A stretch of DNA of 64,000 nt from CAVQBP01 sp964448105 (GCA_964448105.1 CAYUVK010000007.1:1-64000), one strand, 5' to 3'. Positions 8,950 through 18,997 are shown, counted from the first letter of the stretch. Translations and numbers: made by a program. Notes: generated by a model not told the origin, from the letters alone.

Positions 8950-11019
8950 TTACCAACCCCCGCCTCCACCTCCACCTCCGCCACCGCCGGATGAACCGCC
9001 ACTGCCCGAACTTGAACCCGGGGCAGTAGATGATGAAGAAATAGCATTTGATAATGAACTACAGAACGATGAAGTAAATCCATCAGCAGTAAAATTATCC
9101 CAATTATGCCCCGAATACCAACCAGGGTGATAGCTGCTGTTTTCAATGCTGCTTGTATTAATAACAGACGCAAATTGTAGTGCCCAATCATTTTCTACAT
9201 CAAGTGCTAAAGCATATGGTAAATATTTTTCAAATAACTCGGGAGTTTTTTCGGGAGAATTTATAATATTTAATCTATCCTTTTCTGCCACAGATAGATA
9301 CATTTTAAAACCTTCTATTTTATCCAGTAATTTCCTGCCTGCTAAAGTAGGAGCTTTTAATAAATGATAGAATAAAATATTTATAAACACCAGGGCTGCT
9401 AAAATAATAGGTGTAAAGTATGAACCTTGAGTTGAAAGAAAATATATTCCTGCTAATTCACCTAGAAAGAATGGGATTGAAAACCCAGTTATAAATAGTG
9501 CTCCTATAATGCCGGAGATTTTAATTTTACCGCCGCCTGCAACGCCCAGCCAAGTCTTATAAACCGTAATGATTAAAATGACGACCCCTATACTCCAAAA
9601 ACTCAACCAGGCTGTAAGAAATAATTGTTCTGATGAGCCAAGCATTCCCATTACTGCTATAAATATAATTGATAGAACTGCTCCGATAATAAATTCTTTT
9701 CTATTGTTTAAAAAATAAATTTTTTCATAACTATTTTTTAAGGCCTTTTTTAATTCATTAATTGAAGAGCTAATTATTGTATGATTCTTCTGGTCAAGTT
9801 CAAGCATCAAAAATTTTTCTTGATCCGGTTGAATTTTTTGTGGGGATAACCTTTTCCCAAGTCCGGATGATAAAATTTTTATAATTTTTTTTGTAAGAGA
9901 ATTTTTTGACGGTATTATTTTTTCAATCTCATGAAGTGCCTGATCAAGATTTATTGCTTGACTATCTGAATTGAAAATTAATTTAGAAGCAATTTTTCTT
10001 TCTTCGGGAGTTAATTTATCTTCACCCCCAGTCTTTCTAATAAGAGTGTACTTCCCGTTATCTTCTTCTATAGATAAATATCCTTTTACAGCCATATTAA
10101 TTATAGAAGCGGCGAAAATTTTATTATCATAACCCATTCGTTTGATATAACGCATTGCAGCGGGGGAGAAATTATCGGTCGGAACATATTGGGGAATTAT
10201 CGTTCCTTTCTCAGGATCTTTTCCAACCTTTTTCCAAATTAATAAATAATAAATTAATACAATGAAGAAACCTATTATTCCTAAAAGCACGTTAAGATTA
10301 TCATTAATAAAAAATCCGAACTTCATTTCAGCCGTAGGTTCAGTTACAAAACCTTTCGGCCATTCAACAATTATAGTTAATCCTTCCTGCGCACCAAGAA
10401 TTCTGGTTGAATTAAAACTTGCTGTGCTTATATCTTTTGAAGAAAAATAATCTCTTCCCCTTGAGCTTGCCGGTCCTGTAAAAGCAAAACATTTAATTTC
10501 ACTTGCAGAAATATTTGATGGTAAATGAACTACTGCCGATGCCTTTTCAATATTAAAAGCCCATCCATTTCCCGTAACATTCCAGTATAATTCACCATGA
10601 TCATCGAAAAAACCAATCTGCCTGTTTGTTTTGTATACAATAGTGTAATTATACACACCACGTTTCAAAAAATAATTTTTATTTCCAATGTAAATTCTTT
10701 TCCCGTTTGAAATATCGTCTATCCTATAATCATCCGGTTTACCATCTCTTAAAATTTCGACAATAGCAAAATCAACATTATAGTCGTTTCCATAAGTGTC
10801 TTTATAATTAGTGGGAAAATCTCTATAAATTCCCCTTTTAATATCAATGCCTTCAGCTTCTACAGATATAGTTTCACGGACTAGCATTGAAGCATCAGGA
10901 TTTACTGTAATATCACTATTAAATGATAAAATTTTTTCCCTGCTAAATAAAGAGGAGTTAATCAAAAGAAGAAAAAAAATAATTTTAAAGGGTAGGGACA
11001 AAAATTTAATTCTATGCAA
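8950..11019 (-). CDS. DUF2207 membrane protein with poly-glycine tail
   Basis: About 690 residues. A signal peptide (KFLSLPFKIIFFLLLINSSLFS) precedes a DUF2207 ectodomain with RGIYRDFPTNYKD and YNYTIVYKTNRQIGFFDDHGELYWNVTG-type blocks, then membrane helices near residues 250-270, 450-500 and 510-560 and a cytoplasmic winged-helix-like stretch. The C-terminus is Ser/Gly-rich and ends in eleven Gly then Trp, as is common in this family. I prefer a TTG start at 11019: GGAGG lies 6 nt upstream and the codon overlaps the LemA stop by 8 nt; the frame is open to 11046. DUF2207 genes often accompany lemA, as here; function unknown. Confidence 0.83.
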   Translation of the reverse strand: MHRIKFLSLPFKIIFFLLLINSSLFSREKILSFNSDITVNPDASMLVRETISVEAEGIDIKRGIYRDFPTNYKDTYGNDYNVDFAIVEILRDGKPDDYRIDDISNGKRIYIGNKNYFLKRGVYNYTIVYKTNRQIGFFDDHGELYWNVTGNGWAFNIEKASAVVHLPSNISASEIKCFAFTGPASSRGRDYFSSKDISTASFNSTRILGAQEGLTIIVEWPKGFVTEPTAEMKFGFFINDNLNVLLGIIGFFIVLIYYLLIWKKVGKDPEKGTIIPQYVPTDNFSPAAMRYIKRMGYDNKIFAASIINMAVKGYLSIEEDNGKYTLIRKTGGEDKLTPEERKIASKLIFNSDSQAINLDQALHEIEKIIPSKNSLTKKIIKILSSGLGKRLSPQKIQPDQEKFLMLELDQKNHTIISSSINELKKALKNSYEKIYFLNNRKEFIIGAVLSIIFIAVMGMLGSSEQLFLTAWLSFWSIGVVILIITVYKTWLGVAGGGKIKISGIIGALFITGFSIPFFLGELAGIYFLSTQGSYFTPIILAALVFINILFYHLLKAPTLAGRKLLDKIEGFKMYLSVAEKDRLNIINSPEKTPELFEKYLPYALALDVENDWALQFASVINTSSIENSSYHPGWYSGHNWDNFTADGFTSSFCSSLSNAISSSSTAPGSSSGSGGSSGGGGGGGGGGGW

Positions 11020-11569
11020 GTTTAACCTCCGGGAGCTCTTTTTCAAAGGCTAATGCTATTTTAAAAAATGTTTCCTGTTTGAAGCCAAATATTGCAGCGA
11101 TAATGTTGCTGGGGATTGATTCGACACTAATATTGTAATTTCGAACCGTACCGTTATAATACCTTCTTGCATATTGTATTTGCTCTTCAATTTCGGATAA
11201 TTGTTTTTGGAGATCTAGAAAATTTTGACTGGCTTTTAAATCTGGATAACCCTCAGCAACCGCGAAAAGCTTTTTAAGCATTCCGGATAATTCGGATTCG
11301 GTTTTTGCCTTTTCACTTATATTATCCAATTTGATTGTCTTACTTCTTAAGCTGGTAATGTTCTCAAAGAGTTCCTTTTCATGTTTACTATAACCTTTTA
11401 CTGTTTCTACTAGGTTAGGTATTAAATTATAGCGTCGTTTAAGTTGTACGTCAATTCCGCTCCATGCTTCTTTTATTAAATTCTTTTCTTTAACGAAAGA
11501 ATTATAAATAACCATAACCCAGGTTGCCAAGAAGACTATTATTGAACTGGAAATTAAGATTAACGGCAT
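11012..11569 (-). CDS. lemA: LemA family protein
   Basis: A 185-residue protein with an N-terminal membrane helix (residues 3-24) and the LemA coiled helical domain: NSFVKEKNLIKEAWSGIDVQLKRRYNLIPNLVETVKGY, then ENITSLRSK, YPDLKASQNFLDLQKQLSEIEEQIQYARRYYNGTVRNYN. These are the most conserved LemA blocks. The protein is anchored with the bundle probably outside the cytoplasm; its molecular role is unsettled. Its stop overlaps the start of the DUF2207 gene, so the pair is coupled. Confidence 0.92.
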   Translation of the reverse strand: MPLILISSSIIVFLATWVMVIYNSFVKEKNLIKEAWSGIDVQLKRRYNLIPNLVETVKGYSKHEKELFENITSLRSKTIKLDNISEKAKTESELSGMLKKLFAVAEGYPDLKASQNFLDLQKQLSEIEEQIQYARRYYNGTVRNYNISVESIPSNIIAAIFGFKQETFFKIALAFEKELPEVKLA

Positions 11570-11758
11570 TTATACTCTCCATATAGTTTTGATTTGCGAA
11601 AACAAAATATATGCCATTAAAATATAAAAGGAAATTAAAATAGGTTTGTAATTGCCTTAATTTTTCAGATACTTCTTTAAGTATTGTATTTTTTACTCAA
11701 AGTATCAGTATAATTGACAGTTCTGGATTTCTCAACTATCCGTTTTATTTAAAATAAA

Positions 11759-11794
11759 GACAAACCCAATTTCTCAAAGAAAATTGGGTTTGTC
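11759..11794 (-). terminator. Terminator of the spoVG-like gene
   Basis: GACAAACCCAATTT (11759-11772) and AAATTGGGTTTGTC (11781-11794) form a perfect 14-bp stem with an 8-nt loop. On the minus strand the stem is followed by TTTATTTTAAAT. It begins about 30 bases after the stop codon. Confidence 0.8.
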
Positions 11795-11824
11795 AAACCA
11801 GATATTTTAATCAAAACAAATGTA

Positions 11825-12073
11825 TCAATTGTTCTTATTATATTCTTCTATTGCCTGCTCCTGTAAATTATCTCTCATCTCCTTAGGAAGTATTACATTC
11901 TCATAAAATTTACCGTCTTTGCCTTTATCATCAGGTGATGAAATAAATAAACCATTCGAACCGTTTACCAGACGAAATCCTTTAATGATAATTCCATCAT
12001 TTGTCTGCATATCAAAGAATGCAACAGTTTTGCTTGAATTATTGTGAAGCTGGTTCATTCGAACTATTTTCAT
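11825..12073 (-). CDS. spoVG: SpoVG family regulator
   Basis: An 82-residue protein that aligns over its length with SpoVG: TVAFFDMQTNDGIIIKGFRLVNGSNGLFISSPDDKGKDGKFYENVILP, then EMRDNLQEQAIEEY. SpoVG proteins are small site-specific DNA/RNA-binding regulators, best known in Firmicutes and also present in Bacteroidota. AGGAGG sits 7 nt before the ATG. It is monocistronic with its own terminator. Confidence 0.82.
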   Translation of the reverse strand: MKIVRMNQLHNNSSKTVAFFDMQTNDGIIIKGFRLVNGSNGLFISSPDDKGKDGKFYENVILPKEMRDNLQEQAIEEYNKNN

Positions 12074-12462
12074 GTTATCCTCCTGTTTTTTTGATTGTTA
12101 TGAATGCAATTAGCTTTTTTTTAACTAATGCATGTATGAAATTTGTTAATGTTTAAAAAATTACCTGATATATTTCAAAAAAAGTTTTTACTTTTTATTT
12201 TATTGAAATACGGATAAATAGAATATGGAACAGTTTATGAAAATTATTTTAAACAATTCAATAACGGGGGATATTATGAATGTTTAATAATTAAAACAGA
12301 TAGAAAATTAATAAAATAAAAATCTCACCCTTAAATAATCCCCATAGACTTTTTATTTTACTTTTTAAAGTAAAACATATAATATAAAATTGCAAGAAAA
12401 TTGAAAAAAAAATTGTGTAAATAACAGGAGTTGAAAATTTCCGATAAGCTTATTAAGAGATC
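12074..12462. other. AT-rich intergenic stretch
   Basis: Nearly 400 bases of very A/T-rich sequence. The part next to 12073 must hold the spoVG promoter and carries its AGGAGG site. The part next to 12463 would hold the 3' end of the flippase operon, but I see no stem-loop followed by T residues. No gene found. Confidence 0.4.
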
Positions 12463-13956
12463 TTATTTTCTAGATATTTTTAAAAAAGACAATATCTTGT
12501 TTATAATTTTACTCTCTTTTTCAATATAAATAATTAATGGGGTACTAAATGCAATGAAGATAAGAGATTTTAAAATATTATCTACGTAAATGTTTTTTGA
12601 GAATGATATGGAAATACTAAAAATCACCCCGGCAAATGAATAAATAAACGGCAAATATATTAAAGATAATTTCTGTAGGATTTGCATTACACCATTTTTA
12701 AATAAAAATAATGAATAGCCATTTGCAAGAGCAGATGTAAGAAAAAAAGTAAAAGCAGTAACTACTGCAACACCGTTTATATCAAATCCTATTTTTATTA
12801 TAATTAAATCAAGGATAATACTTAATAGTAAAACAATTGCTGTTATGTACATAAATTTTTTTTGTTTGTTTAATGCGACCAACAAGTTAATTGGTAATCC
12901 CCATATTGTTGAAAAAAATAATGCTGCAATAAGAATGTGCAGTACAGTTATTCCCGGTATGTATTTTGGCAAAAATAAATTTATAACTGCTTCAATATTA
13001 ATATAAATAATACCAAGAATGACCGGGATCATTCCCGAAAGTACAATCATTGGTTTTGTAAAATATTTTTCCATATACTTTTTTTCACCTGTCTTGCCGT
13101 AAGTATACATCATTCGCGGAAAAATAACACTTGTTGCAGCATATGAAATATAACCTACAATAGATGATACAAATGTGGCTAAACCATAAAAACCTGCCTT
13201 TGTCTTTCCAAGCATAATAAATACGATTAGTTTATTCAGATTACCAATTAGAAAGATAAAAAACCATAATATCATGATTGGGAATCCTATCCTGAATAAT
13301 TCTTTAAGGGTACTTTTATCAATGGAAAGGTTCAGGGATAAATGTTTATTAATAATTAAGTAGGTCAAAAGTATTAGCTGTGCTAAAATCATTCCCATTA
13401 ATAAGCCGCTTAGATTGAAGAAAAAAAGGAGGCTTAATCCGAATATAGTATTTAAAATTGCATACGAAAGCATATATTTACTCATCAGTACATATTTTTG
13501 TTCGCTGTTGAATTTAGGCTGCATAAATAGGTGTACGGAAGTCAACATAAATAAAATACTCGAGAGGCGAATTTCAACTCTATATTCAGCTGCAAATCCG
13601 AAAAATGATGCTGTAAAAACCAAAACCATAATGAGTACAGATATAAGTATATTCCAGGATAAGCTTGTTTGAATAATTATTGATTTCTTAAGCTTATTCC
13701 CTTCACCGATACTAAAAGGAACTTCCCTTACCATTGCCTGCTGGGTTCCCAATCCAAAGTAAGGAGCACTATTAAAAAAAGTTCTAAGTACACTCCAAAG
13801 TCCGTAAGTTGATGGACCAAGAAATTGTGCGATTAAAAATCCTCTAATTACATAAAATGCTTGTGAAATATATAGAGTACTGCTTAATACAGTTGCATCA
13901 CGTATAATCTCTCCTTCTTTATGCAATTTTTCTTCATTAGTATCATCAACAATCAT
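12463..13956 (-). CDS. Polysaccharide flippase (Wzx-like, MOP superfamily)
   Basis: A 497-residue membrane protein with about 12-14 helices. The N-terminus (EIIRDATVLSSTLYISQAFYVIRGFLIAQFLGPSTYGLWS) has the pattern of Wzx/RfbX-type flippases, where the first helix is followed by a G-P-x-x-Y-G motif. It would move a lipid-linked glycan or similar product across the inner membrane. It is the last gene of the minus-strand cluster and overlaps the CapK-like gene before it by 4 nt (ATGA). Confidence 0.88.
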   Translation of the reverse strand: MIVDDTNEEKLHKEGEIIRDATVLSSTLYISQAFYVIRGFLIAQFLGPSTYGLWSVLRTFFNSAPYFGLGTQQAMVREVPFSIGEGNKLKKSIIIQTSLSWNILISVLIMVLVFTASFFGFAAEYRVEIRLSSILFMLTSVHLFMQPKFNSEQKYVLMSKYMLSYAILNTIFGLSLLFFFNLSGLLMGMILAQLILLTYLIINKHLSLNLSIDKSTLKELFRIGFPIMILWFFIFLIGNLNKLIVFIMLGKTKAGFYGLATFVSSIVGYISYAATSVIFPRMMYTYGKTGEKKYMEKYFTKPMIVLSGMIPVILGIIYINIEAVINLFLPKYIPGITVLHILIAALFFSTIWGLPINLLVALNKQKKFMYITAIVLLLSIILDLIIIKIGFDINGVAVVTAFTFFLTSALANGYSLFLFKNGVMQILQKLSLIYLPFIYSFAGVIFSISISFSKNIYVDNILKSLIFIAFSTPLIIYIEKESKIINKILSFLKISRK

Positions 13957-15059
13957 AAATTTACCATCGATTTAAACGCCTTGAATTTTCCGGATTGTTC
14001 ACGTTCAATATTAGGAACTAAATTTATTTTTATTTTTGCATCGGGGAAAATTTTTTTTATAACGGGTATAAATGTATTTTCTCCCTGATTATTGTATTCT
14101 ATTCCCGGTACAACAAATACATTAAAGTAATTTATATCTTCCTGAACTATTTGATATTCACGAACATTCGGAGCAAGCTTATCAAAATTTGCAATATTAA
14201 AATAAGATAACCGCTTTCCATCCGGTGTAATCATGTAATCGTTGGTTCTTCCTTTTATTTGGTTCATAAGCGGAAATGTTCTTCCGCATGAACACTGTTT
14301 TTCACTATAACTGCCTATATCATGTAAATTATAACGAATGAATGGCATGGCAAAGTTATTTAAAACCGTAACTACCACTTCACCTTCCTCATTTGGTTTT
14401 GCAGTTTTTCCATTGTTTATAAATTCCATTATAACGGAATCAATTGCTATATGATATCCTTCATGATAATGACATTCATACCCGATATTATCTGTCTCAT
14501 ATGTTCCATAAACATCTATTACCCTGGTTTGAAACGCTGTTTCAATATTTCTTCTCATATCAGGCAATAACAATTCCGAATCTGTAAAAACCAAACGTGG
14601 TTTTGGTATCGAAATATTTTCCTCAATTATTTTATTCGATAAAAGATTTAATATAGAGCCATATCCCTGGATGACCGCCGGTTTTTTCTTTTGTAATATT
14701 TTTATTTGATTATTAATATCTGAACCAGAAAAAATATGAATGTTATTAATTATTGATAAATATTGAAACCATTTTTTTGCTGGGGGATTATGAATACTAA
14801 ATGAAACGGAACTATCCCATAGTTTCCGACCGTTTGTAATATAAGGTCTTAAAAATTGTGTTTTTCTAAATTGATCAAATGCATAATCAACATAAAACAG
14901 GAAAGGCATACCATTAGAACCTGCCGTTTTAATTGGTATAAGATTATTTAATTTATATTTATTGCTAATTAATCTATCATATGAGTTTTGAACTAATAAT
15001 TGCTTATCTATAACCGGTATTTTAGTTATATCTTCAATTGACTTCCGGTGAAGCGGCAT
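13953..15059 (-). pseudogene. CapK/PaaK-like AMP-ligase, 3' part of a broken gene
   Basis: A 368-codon frame with the adenylate-forming core but no N-terminal ~60 residues. It has TAGSNGMPF in place of the TSGSTG phosphate loop, IDVYGTYETDNIGYEC, NNFAMPFIRYNLHDIG, and the CSCGRTFPLMNQIKGR zinc/lid region. It lines up along its length with the intact neighbour at 15267-16559. The frame starts directly after a stop codon and overlaps the 15034-15288 fragment by 26 nt in another frame. The two pieces probably formed one gene; a split but working protein cannot be excluded. Confidence 0.72.
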
Positions 15060-15288
15060 TCAGCATTAATTTATCTATAATAGATATTTTAGAAATATCT
15101 TCTATTGATCGAATATCATTGGGATGGAGCCCTGTATCGTCATATAATTTTTTATAATAAGGAACAGTGCTGTATGCATGACTGACAAGATTTTTTAATG
15201 CAGCAGTCTGATGATGAATTAATTCATCAAGAGAACGATGCTCATTATGCAAAAGACGAATAAGATTTATGTATTTTGAACCGACCAC
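15034..15288 (-). pseudogene. CapK/PaaK-like AMP-ligase, 5' fragment
   Basis: An 84-codon frame matching the first ~75 residues of the intact paralogue: KYINLIRLLHNEHRSLDELIHHQ, then YYKKLYDDTGLHPNDIRS. It then repeats in diverged form a motif that occurs again in the downstream piece (SIEDISKISIIDK here, SIEDITKIPVIDK there) and terminates. The doubled motif suggests a junction between two tandem ligase genes rather than a simple indel. It overlaps the preceding intact ligase gene by 22 nt. Confidence 0.7.
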
Positions 15289-16559
15289 TTTACCTTTGAT
15301 ATGAATGTCATAAGTTTTCCCGCCCCTTCACGTTTTATAACAGGAACAATTTTAATATCTATATTTGCACCCGGAAAATATTTGTTAATTATCGATACTA
15401 TTATTTTTTTGCATTCATCATTAAAAGAATTATTTGGTACAAGGAAAACGGAAAATTTACTAATATCTTCCTGGATGATCTGGAATTCATAAACAAATTT
15501 TGTTAATGGATGCAGGTATGCACCAAGGTTTACAAAAGATAATCTTTTTCCATCCGGCGTAACCAAATAATTATCCGAGCGTCCCAGAATCTTAGCGAGC
15601 AGGGGGAATGTTCTGCCGCAAGTACAAGCCTTGTTGCTGAAAGCACCTATGTCATGCAAATTATATCTAACAAAAGGCATTGCGAAATTATTTAAAACCG
15701 TTACAACAATTTCAGCATCTTCAAAAGGTTCTGCTTTTCTGCCGTCACAGATAAATTCCATTAAAACACAATCCAATGCAATATGGTAACCTTCATGATA
15801 TAGACATTCATATGCTATATTATCTGTTTCATATGTTCCATATATATCTATCACCTTGGTATTAAATGCCTTTTCAATATTTTCCCTCATATTCCTAGTT
15901 AATACTTCCGAATCTGCAAATACCAGACGTGGTTTTGGAATTGAAGTATTTTTATCAATAATCATAAGAGCTATAAGATTTAATACTGAGGCGCAACCTT
16001 GAATAACAGAAGGTTTGATCTTTTGTATTTCAACGATTTGTTCGAATGTATCTGTATTATAATACACCCTGTTGTCATTCATGAAACCAAGATGCTGAAA
16101 CCATTTTTTCCCTGCCGGTTTAGGTGCACTGAATACTAATGTTTTATCAAAAGGACGGCGTCTATTAGTAATATATGGCCGTAGAAATTGTGCTTTCCTG
16201 AACTGATCATATGTATTATCTATAAAAAATTTCAGCATTATTCCGCTTGAGCCGGTGGTGGTAACAGGAATGAGCTTTTCTTTTTTGTATTTCCCACTGA
16301 TTAAAACATCAAATGAATTTTGTTGTAATGTTTTTTTATCAATAATGGGTATTTTAATTATATCTTCTACAGATTGAATATCTTCAGGGTGCAAACCATG
16401 GCTGTCAAATAAATTTTTATAAAATTTTACGGTATTGTATGAATGTTTTACTAATTTCCTCAAAGCAATATTTTGATGATGAATTAATTCATCAAGTGAG
16501 CGTCTTTCATTTCGTAATAAAGTAATAAGCTTTAAGTATTTTGATTTAGTAATATCCAT
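15267..16559 (-). CDS. CapK/PaaK-like adenylate-forming ligase
   Basis: A 430-residue protein of the phenylacetate-CoA-ligase-like family that includes CapK. It has TTGSSGIMLKFF (phosphate loop), IDIYGTYETDNIAYECLYHEG (adenine-binding YGTTE equivalent), NNFAMPFVRYNLHDIG, and CTCGRTFPLLAKILGR. It probably activates a carboxylic acid as acyl-AMP or acyl-CoA; CapK homologues are common in capsule and exopolysaccharide clusters. It follows the FemAB-like gene by 43 nt and is a close tandem paralogue of the broken ligase downstream and a more distant one of the ligase at 20477-21766. Confidence 0.85.
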   Translation of the reverse strand: MDITKSKYLKLITLLRNERRSLDELIHHQNIALRKLVKHSYNTVKFYKNLFDSHGLHPEDIQSVEDIIKIPIIDKKTLQQNSFDVLISGKYKKEKLIPVTTTGSSGIMLKFFIDNTYDQFRKAQFLRPYITNRRRPFDKTLVFSAPKPAGKKWFQHLGFMNDNRVYYNTDTFEQIVEIQKIKPSVIQGCASVLNLIALMIIDKNTSIPKPRLVFADSEVLTRNMRENIEKAFNTKVIDIYGTYETDNIAYECLYHEGYHIALDCVLMEFICDGRKAEPFEDAEIVVTVLNNFAMPFVRYNLHDIGAFSNKACTCGRTFPLLAKILGRSDNYLVTPDGKRLSFVNLGAYLHPLTKFVYEFQIIQEDISKFSVFLVPNNSFNDECKKIIVSIINKYFPGANIDIKIVPVIKREGAGKLMTFISKVKWSVQNT

Positions 16560-16602
16560 TTATCTTTCATTTATATAGATAATTTATCTGATGATCTGGG
16601 AT

Positions 16603-17739
16603 TTATAATTTTTTAATATACGAAAGCTTTCTCATCATCCAATGTTTATGAAATAGAAACCACAATTTTAAAGGAATATTCATAAGCTTATTTTTCGGTT
16701 TATAAAGTATGAACATATCTTTAGGAATGCATCCTCTTTTTATTTTTGTATGATATAAACCTCTGCCGAAATAAATGAGGGAGATATTGCTACTAGCTGC
16801 ATTCTTAATAGGCTCATAATAACCAATATTAAAAAATGTTAAATCATTTTGCGAACGTTCATGGTCCACGCCAATGCTTGAAAAAAAAGCTTCTTTCCCT
16901 TTCCTTAATACAACGCTAACGCCAATAATAATTCCTTCCTTCATCGCAGCATAAATAATAGCATTATTTCCAAAATTTTTTTTAATCTGCCGGAAATAAT
17001 TTGGTTTTAACCAAAACGATGTAGAGTTATATTTAAAATGATTCATCTTAATCAATTCAAAAAGCCTCTCCTGGCAGTCTTCAATATTTTGTATTTGCTC
17101 AATAACTACACCGGATTTTCTATTTCTATTTAATTGATGTCTAATTGATTTATCCATATAAGGATATTTCATGGATAAATGTTTTTTATATTCCTCAAAG
17201 GAAGACCATTTAACATCCATAAAATTTGAAGGAAGATCAAAGCTCATATGATAGCCGCGTTCTATTAGTGATTTAATCAATTGCTTTTCATCTTCTATTA
17301 CATTTAAAAAACAAATTGAAGTTTTATTTTCCTTTGCTATGCTTTCTATTTCATCCAGCATTTTATTTTGTAACTGCGCCATCTGCTCCGGTTTAATTTC
17401 AGGGAGAAAGACAAAATGAGTTCCATCTCCTCTTTGCCGGTTGCAGACTAAAGAGGGTAGAAAAGATAATTTTTTTAGAAATCTATATTTATATAATCTA
17501 CCCAGCATTACACGATCTATTATCCGTGCATCATTTAATTGTTCAAAATAACATACTGAAGCGCAAATGATTTTTTCTTGATCCTCGATAGTAATATAGT
17601 ACGGGAATAAAGGAAAAGCTGTAGTTTCTTCAATTGTTTTCAGCCATTCATAACTCAGGTATACATTATGTACAGTCAGCGGATCCCAATCTTCTTTTTT
17701 TATCTCTGTTATGGAATTGAATATTTTAATTTTACACAT
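16603..17739 (-). CDS. FemAB/GNAT-like acyltransferase
   Basis: About 378 residues. I prefer the ATG at 17739 (MCKIKIFNSI) because the neighbouring paralogue starts at the same point; the frame is open to 17781. The fold pattern is that of GNAT-like FemAB/Acetyltransf_6 proteins: WDPLTVHNVYLSYEWLKTIE at the start, a linker with KSIRHQLNRNRKSGVVIEQ, and a C-terminal acyltransferase domain with GVSVVLRKGKEAFFSSIGVDHERS and YYEPIKNAASSN. These enzymes use aminoacyl-tRNA or acyl-CoA donors. It stands between a broken paralogue and a ligase. Confidence 0.75.
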   Translation of the reverse strand: MCKIKIFNSITEIKKEDWDPLTVHNVYLSYEWLKTIEETTAFPLFPYYITIEDQEKIICASVCYFEQLNDARIIDRVMLGRLYKYRFLKKLSFLPSLVCNRQRGDGTHFVFLPEIKPEQMAQLQNKMLDEIESIAKENKTSICFLNVIEDEKQLIKSLIERGYHMSFDLPSNFMDVKWSSFEEYKKHLSMKYPYMDKSIRHQLNRNRKSGVVIEQIQNIEDCQERLFELIKMNHFKYNSTSFWLKPNYFRQIKKNFGNNAIIYAAMKEGIIIGVSVVLRKGKEAFFSSIGVDHERSQNDLTFFNIGYYEPIKNAASSNISLIYFGRGLYHTKIKRGCIPKDMFILYKPKNKLMNIPLKLWFLFHKHWMMRKLSYIKKL

Positions 17740-17788
17740 AATTAAATTATTAAGAGCCGGATAGTCTCTGCTTTGGGACATGTTTTTT

Positions 17789-18019
17789 CTACTTATTTAT
17801 AAATAAGATAAGAATAGCTGCAAATTCATAAATAGTTTTGATCCCAAGGTTTGAAGGTAATTTCATGATATATGAAAATTTCCTTTTCATCCACAATCTG
17901 TGTAATGCAAACCAGGTTTTTAATTTAATATTACTTTTACCATTGAAAGATTTGTAAAACAGATATGTGTTTTTTACTGCACATCCTCTTTTAGATTTTG
18001 TTTTATACAATGCATTGCC
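17789..18019 (-). pseudogene. 3' remnant of FemAB/GNAT-like gene after in-frame stop
   Basis: Continues the frame of the gene at 18020-18997 after a TAA: GNALYKTKSKRGCAVKNTYLFYKS... KFSYIMKL, matching GRGLYHTKIKRGC... KLSYIKKL of the intact paralogue. No indel separates the parts. A TTG at 18010 could in principle start a 73-residue peptide, but nothing suggests it is made. Confidence 0.72.
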
Positions 18020-18997
18020 TTAATAAATTCTTGCAAGCCCGTTGGAAATAGCATTTTTAATTGGTTCGTAGTAAGCAATATTAAAGTATGTTAAATCATC
18101 TTTAGAATAAAAATGATCAATACCTGTGTAAAGACTTATAGCCTCTTTTCCTTTTCTTATTTCAAGATGGACACCGATAATCTTTTCTTCTTTTAACGCA
18201 GTATAAATAAATGCATCATCGCCAAAATTTTCTTTTACCCGGTAAAAAAAATCAGGTTTTAGAGAGAGCTCGCTGTTATATTTACGATGATTCATTTCAA
18301 GCAATTCAAATAGTCTTTTCCCATGGCTCTCAACATTTTGCAATTGTTTTATAACTACACCGGCGCTCCTGTTCTTATTAATTTCCCTGTAAATAGATTT
18401 TTTCATATTGGGATATATCTGCGAGACATACTTTTTATAATCCTCAAAAGAAGACCATTTAATATCTATATAACTTAAAGGCAGAATAATTGTACTGGAA
18501 TATCCCCTTTTGTTTAATGAATCAATCAAGTCCGTTTCATTATCTATAACATTACAAAAACAGGTAGATATTTTATTCTCATTTGCTATATTTTCAATTG
18601 TGGTAATGAGTTCATTTTGTACTTTTATAGCATTTTCGCGATTAAGATCTTTTGATATAAGCAGATGCGTTCCGAATCCTTTTTGAGGATTACATATTAG
18701 GGCCGGTAAAAAAGAAGAATTTTTAAATAATTTGAATTTTTTTAATCTGCCGAATAACACATTATCAATAGAATAGGCTATAGATGTTTTCTCAAGATAA
18801 CAGACCGAAGAACCTATTAATTTTCCATTGTCGAAAATCATTATATAATTTGATTTTAAAGACGGAATTGTCCCTTCTTCAAAAGTCTTGAACCAATCAT
18901 AACACATAAATAAGTTATCTACTGTTAATGAATCCCAGCAGTCCTTTTCAACTTTTAGTATCGAATCGTATATATTGATTTTGTACATATCATCCAT
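18020..18997 (-). pseudogene. FemAB/GNAT-like acyltransferase, truncated by nonsense codon
   Basis: A 325-codon frame paralogous to 16603-17739: MYKINIYDSILKVEKDCWDSL, then DIKWSSFEDYKKYVSQIYPNMKKSI, then GVHLEIRKGKEAISLYTGIDH. It stops at ...LARIY-TAA (18020-18022), where the intact copy reads ..SLIYFGRGLY, so about 50 conserved C-terminal residues are cut off although they remain readable downstream. The rest shows no damage, so the mutation may be recent and the truncated protein might retain function. It overlaps the GNAT gene before it by 8 nt. Confidence 0.75.

Noticed and set aside
8940..9191. 83-codon Val/Ala-rich frame opposite in phase to the glycine tail of the DUF2207 gene
   Set aside because: It is a shadow of the GC-rich poly-glycine codons, lacks a ribosome site and overlaps the real gene fully.
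7967..18022. TAA read as a sense codon in this organism
   Set aside because: TAA ends many intact genes here (for example the sensor kinase and hydA), so the two internal TAA codons are better explained as mutations.
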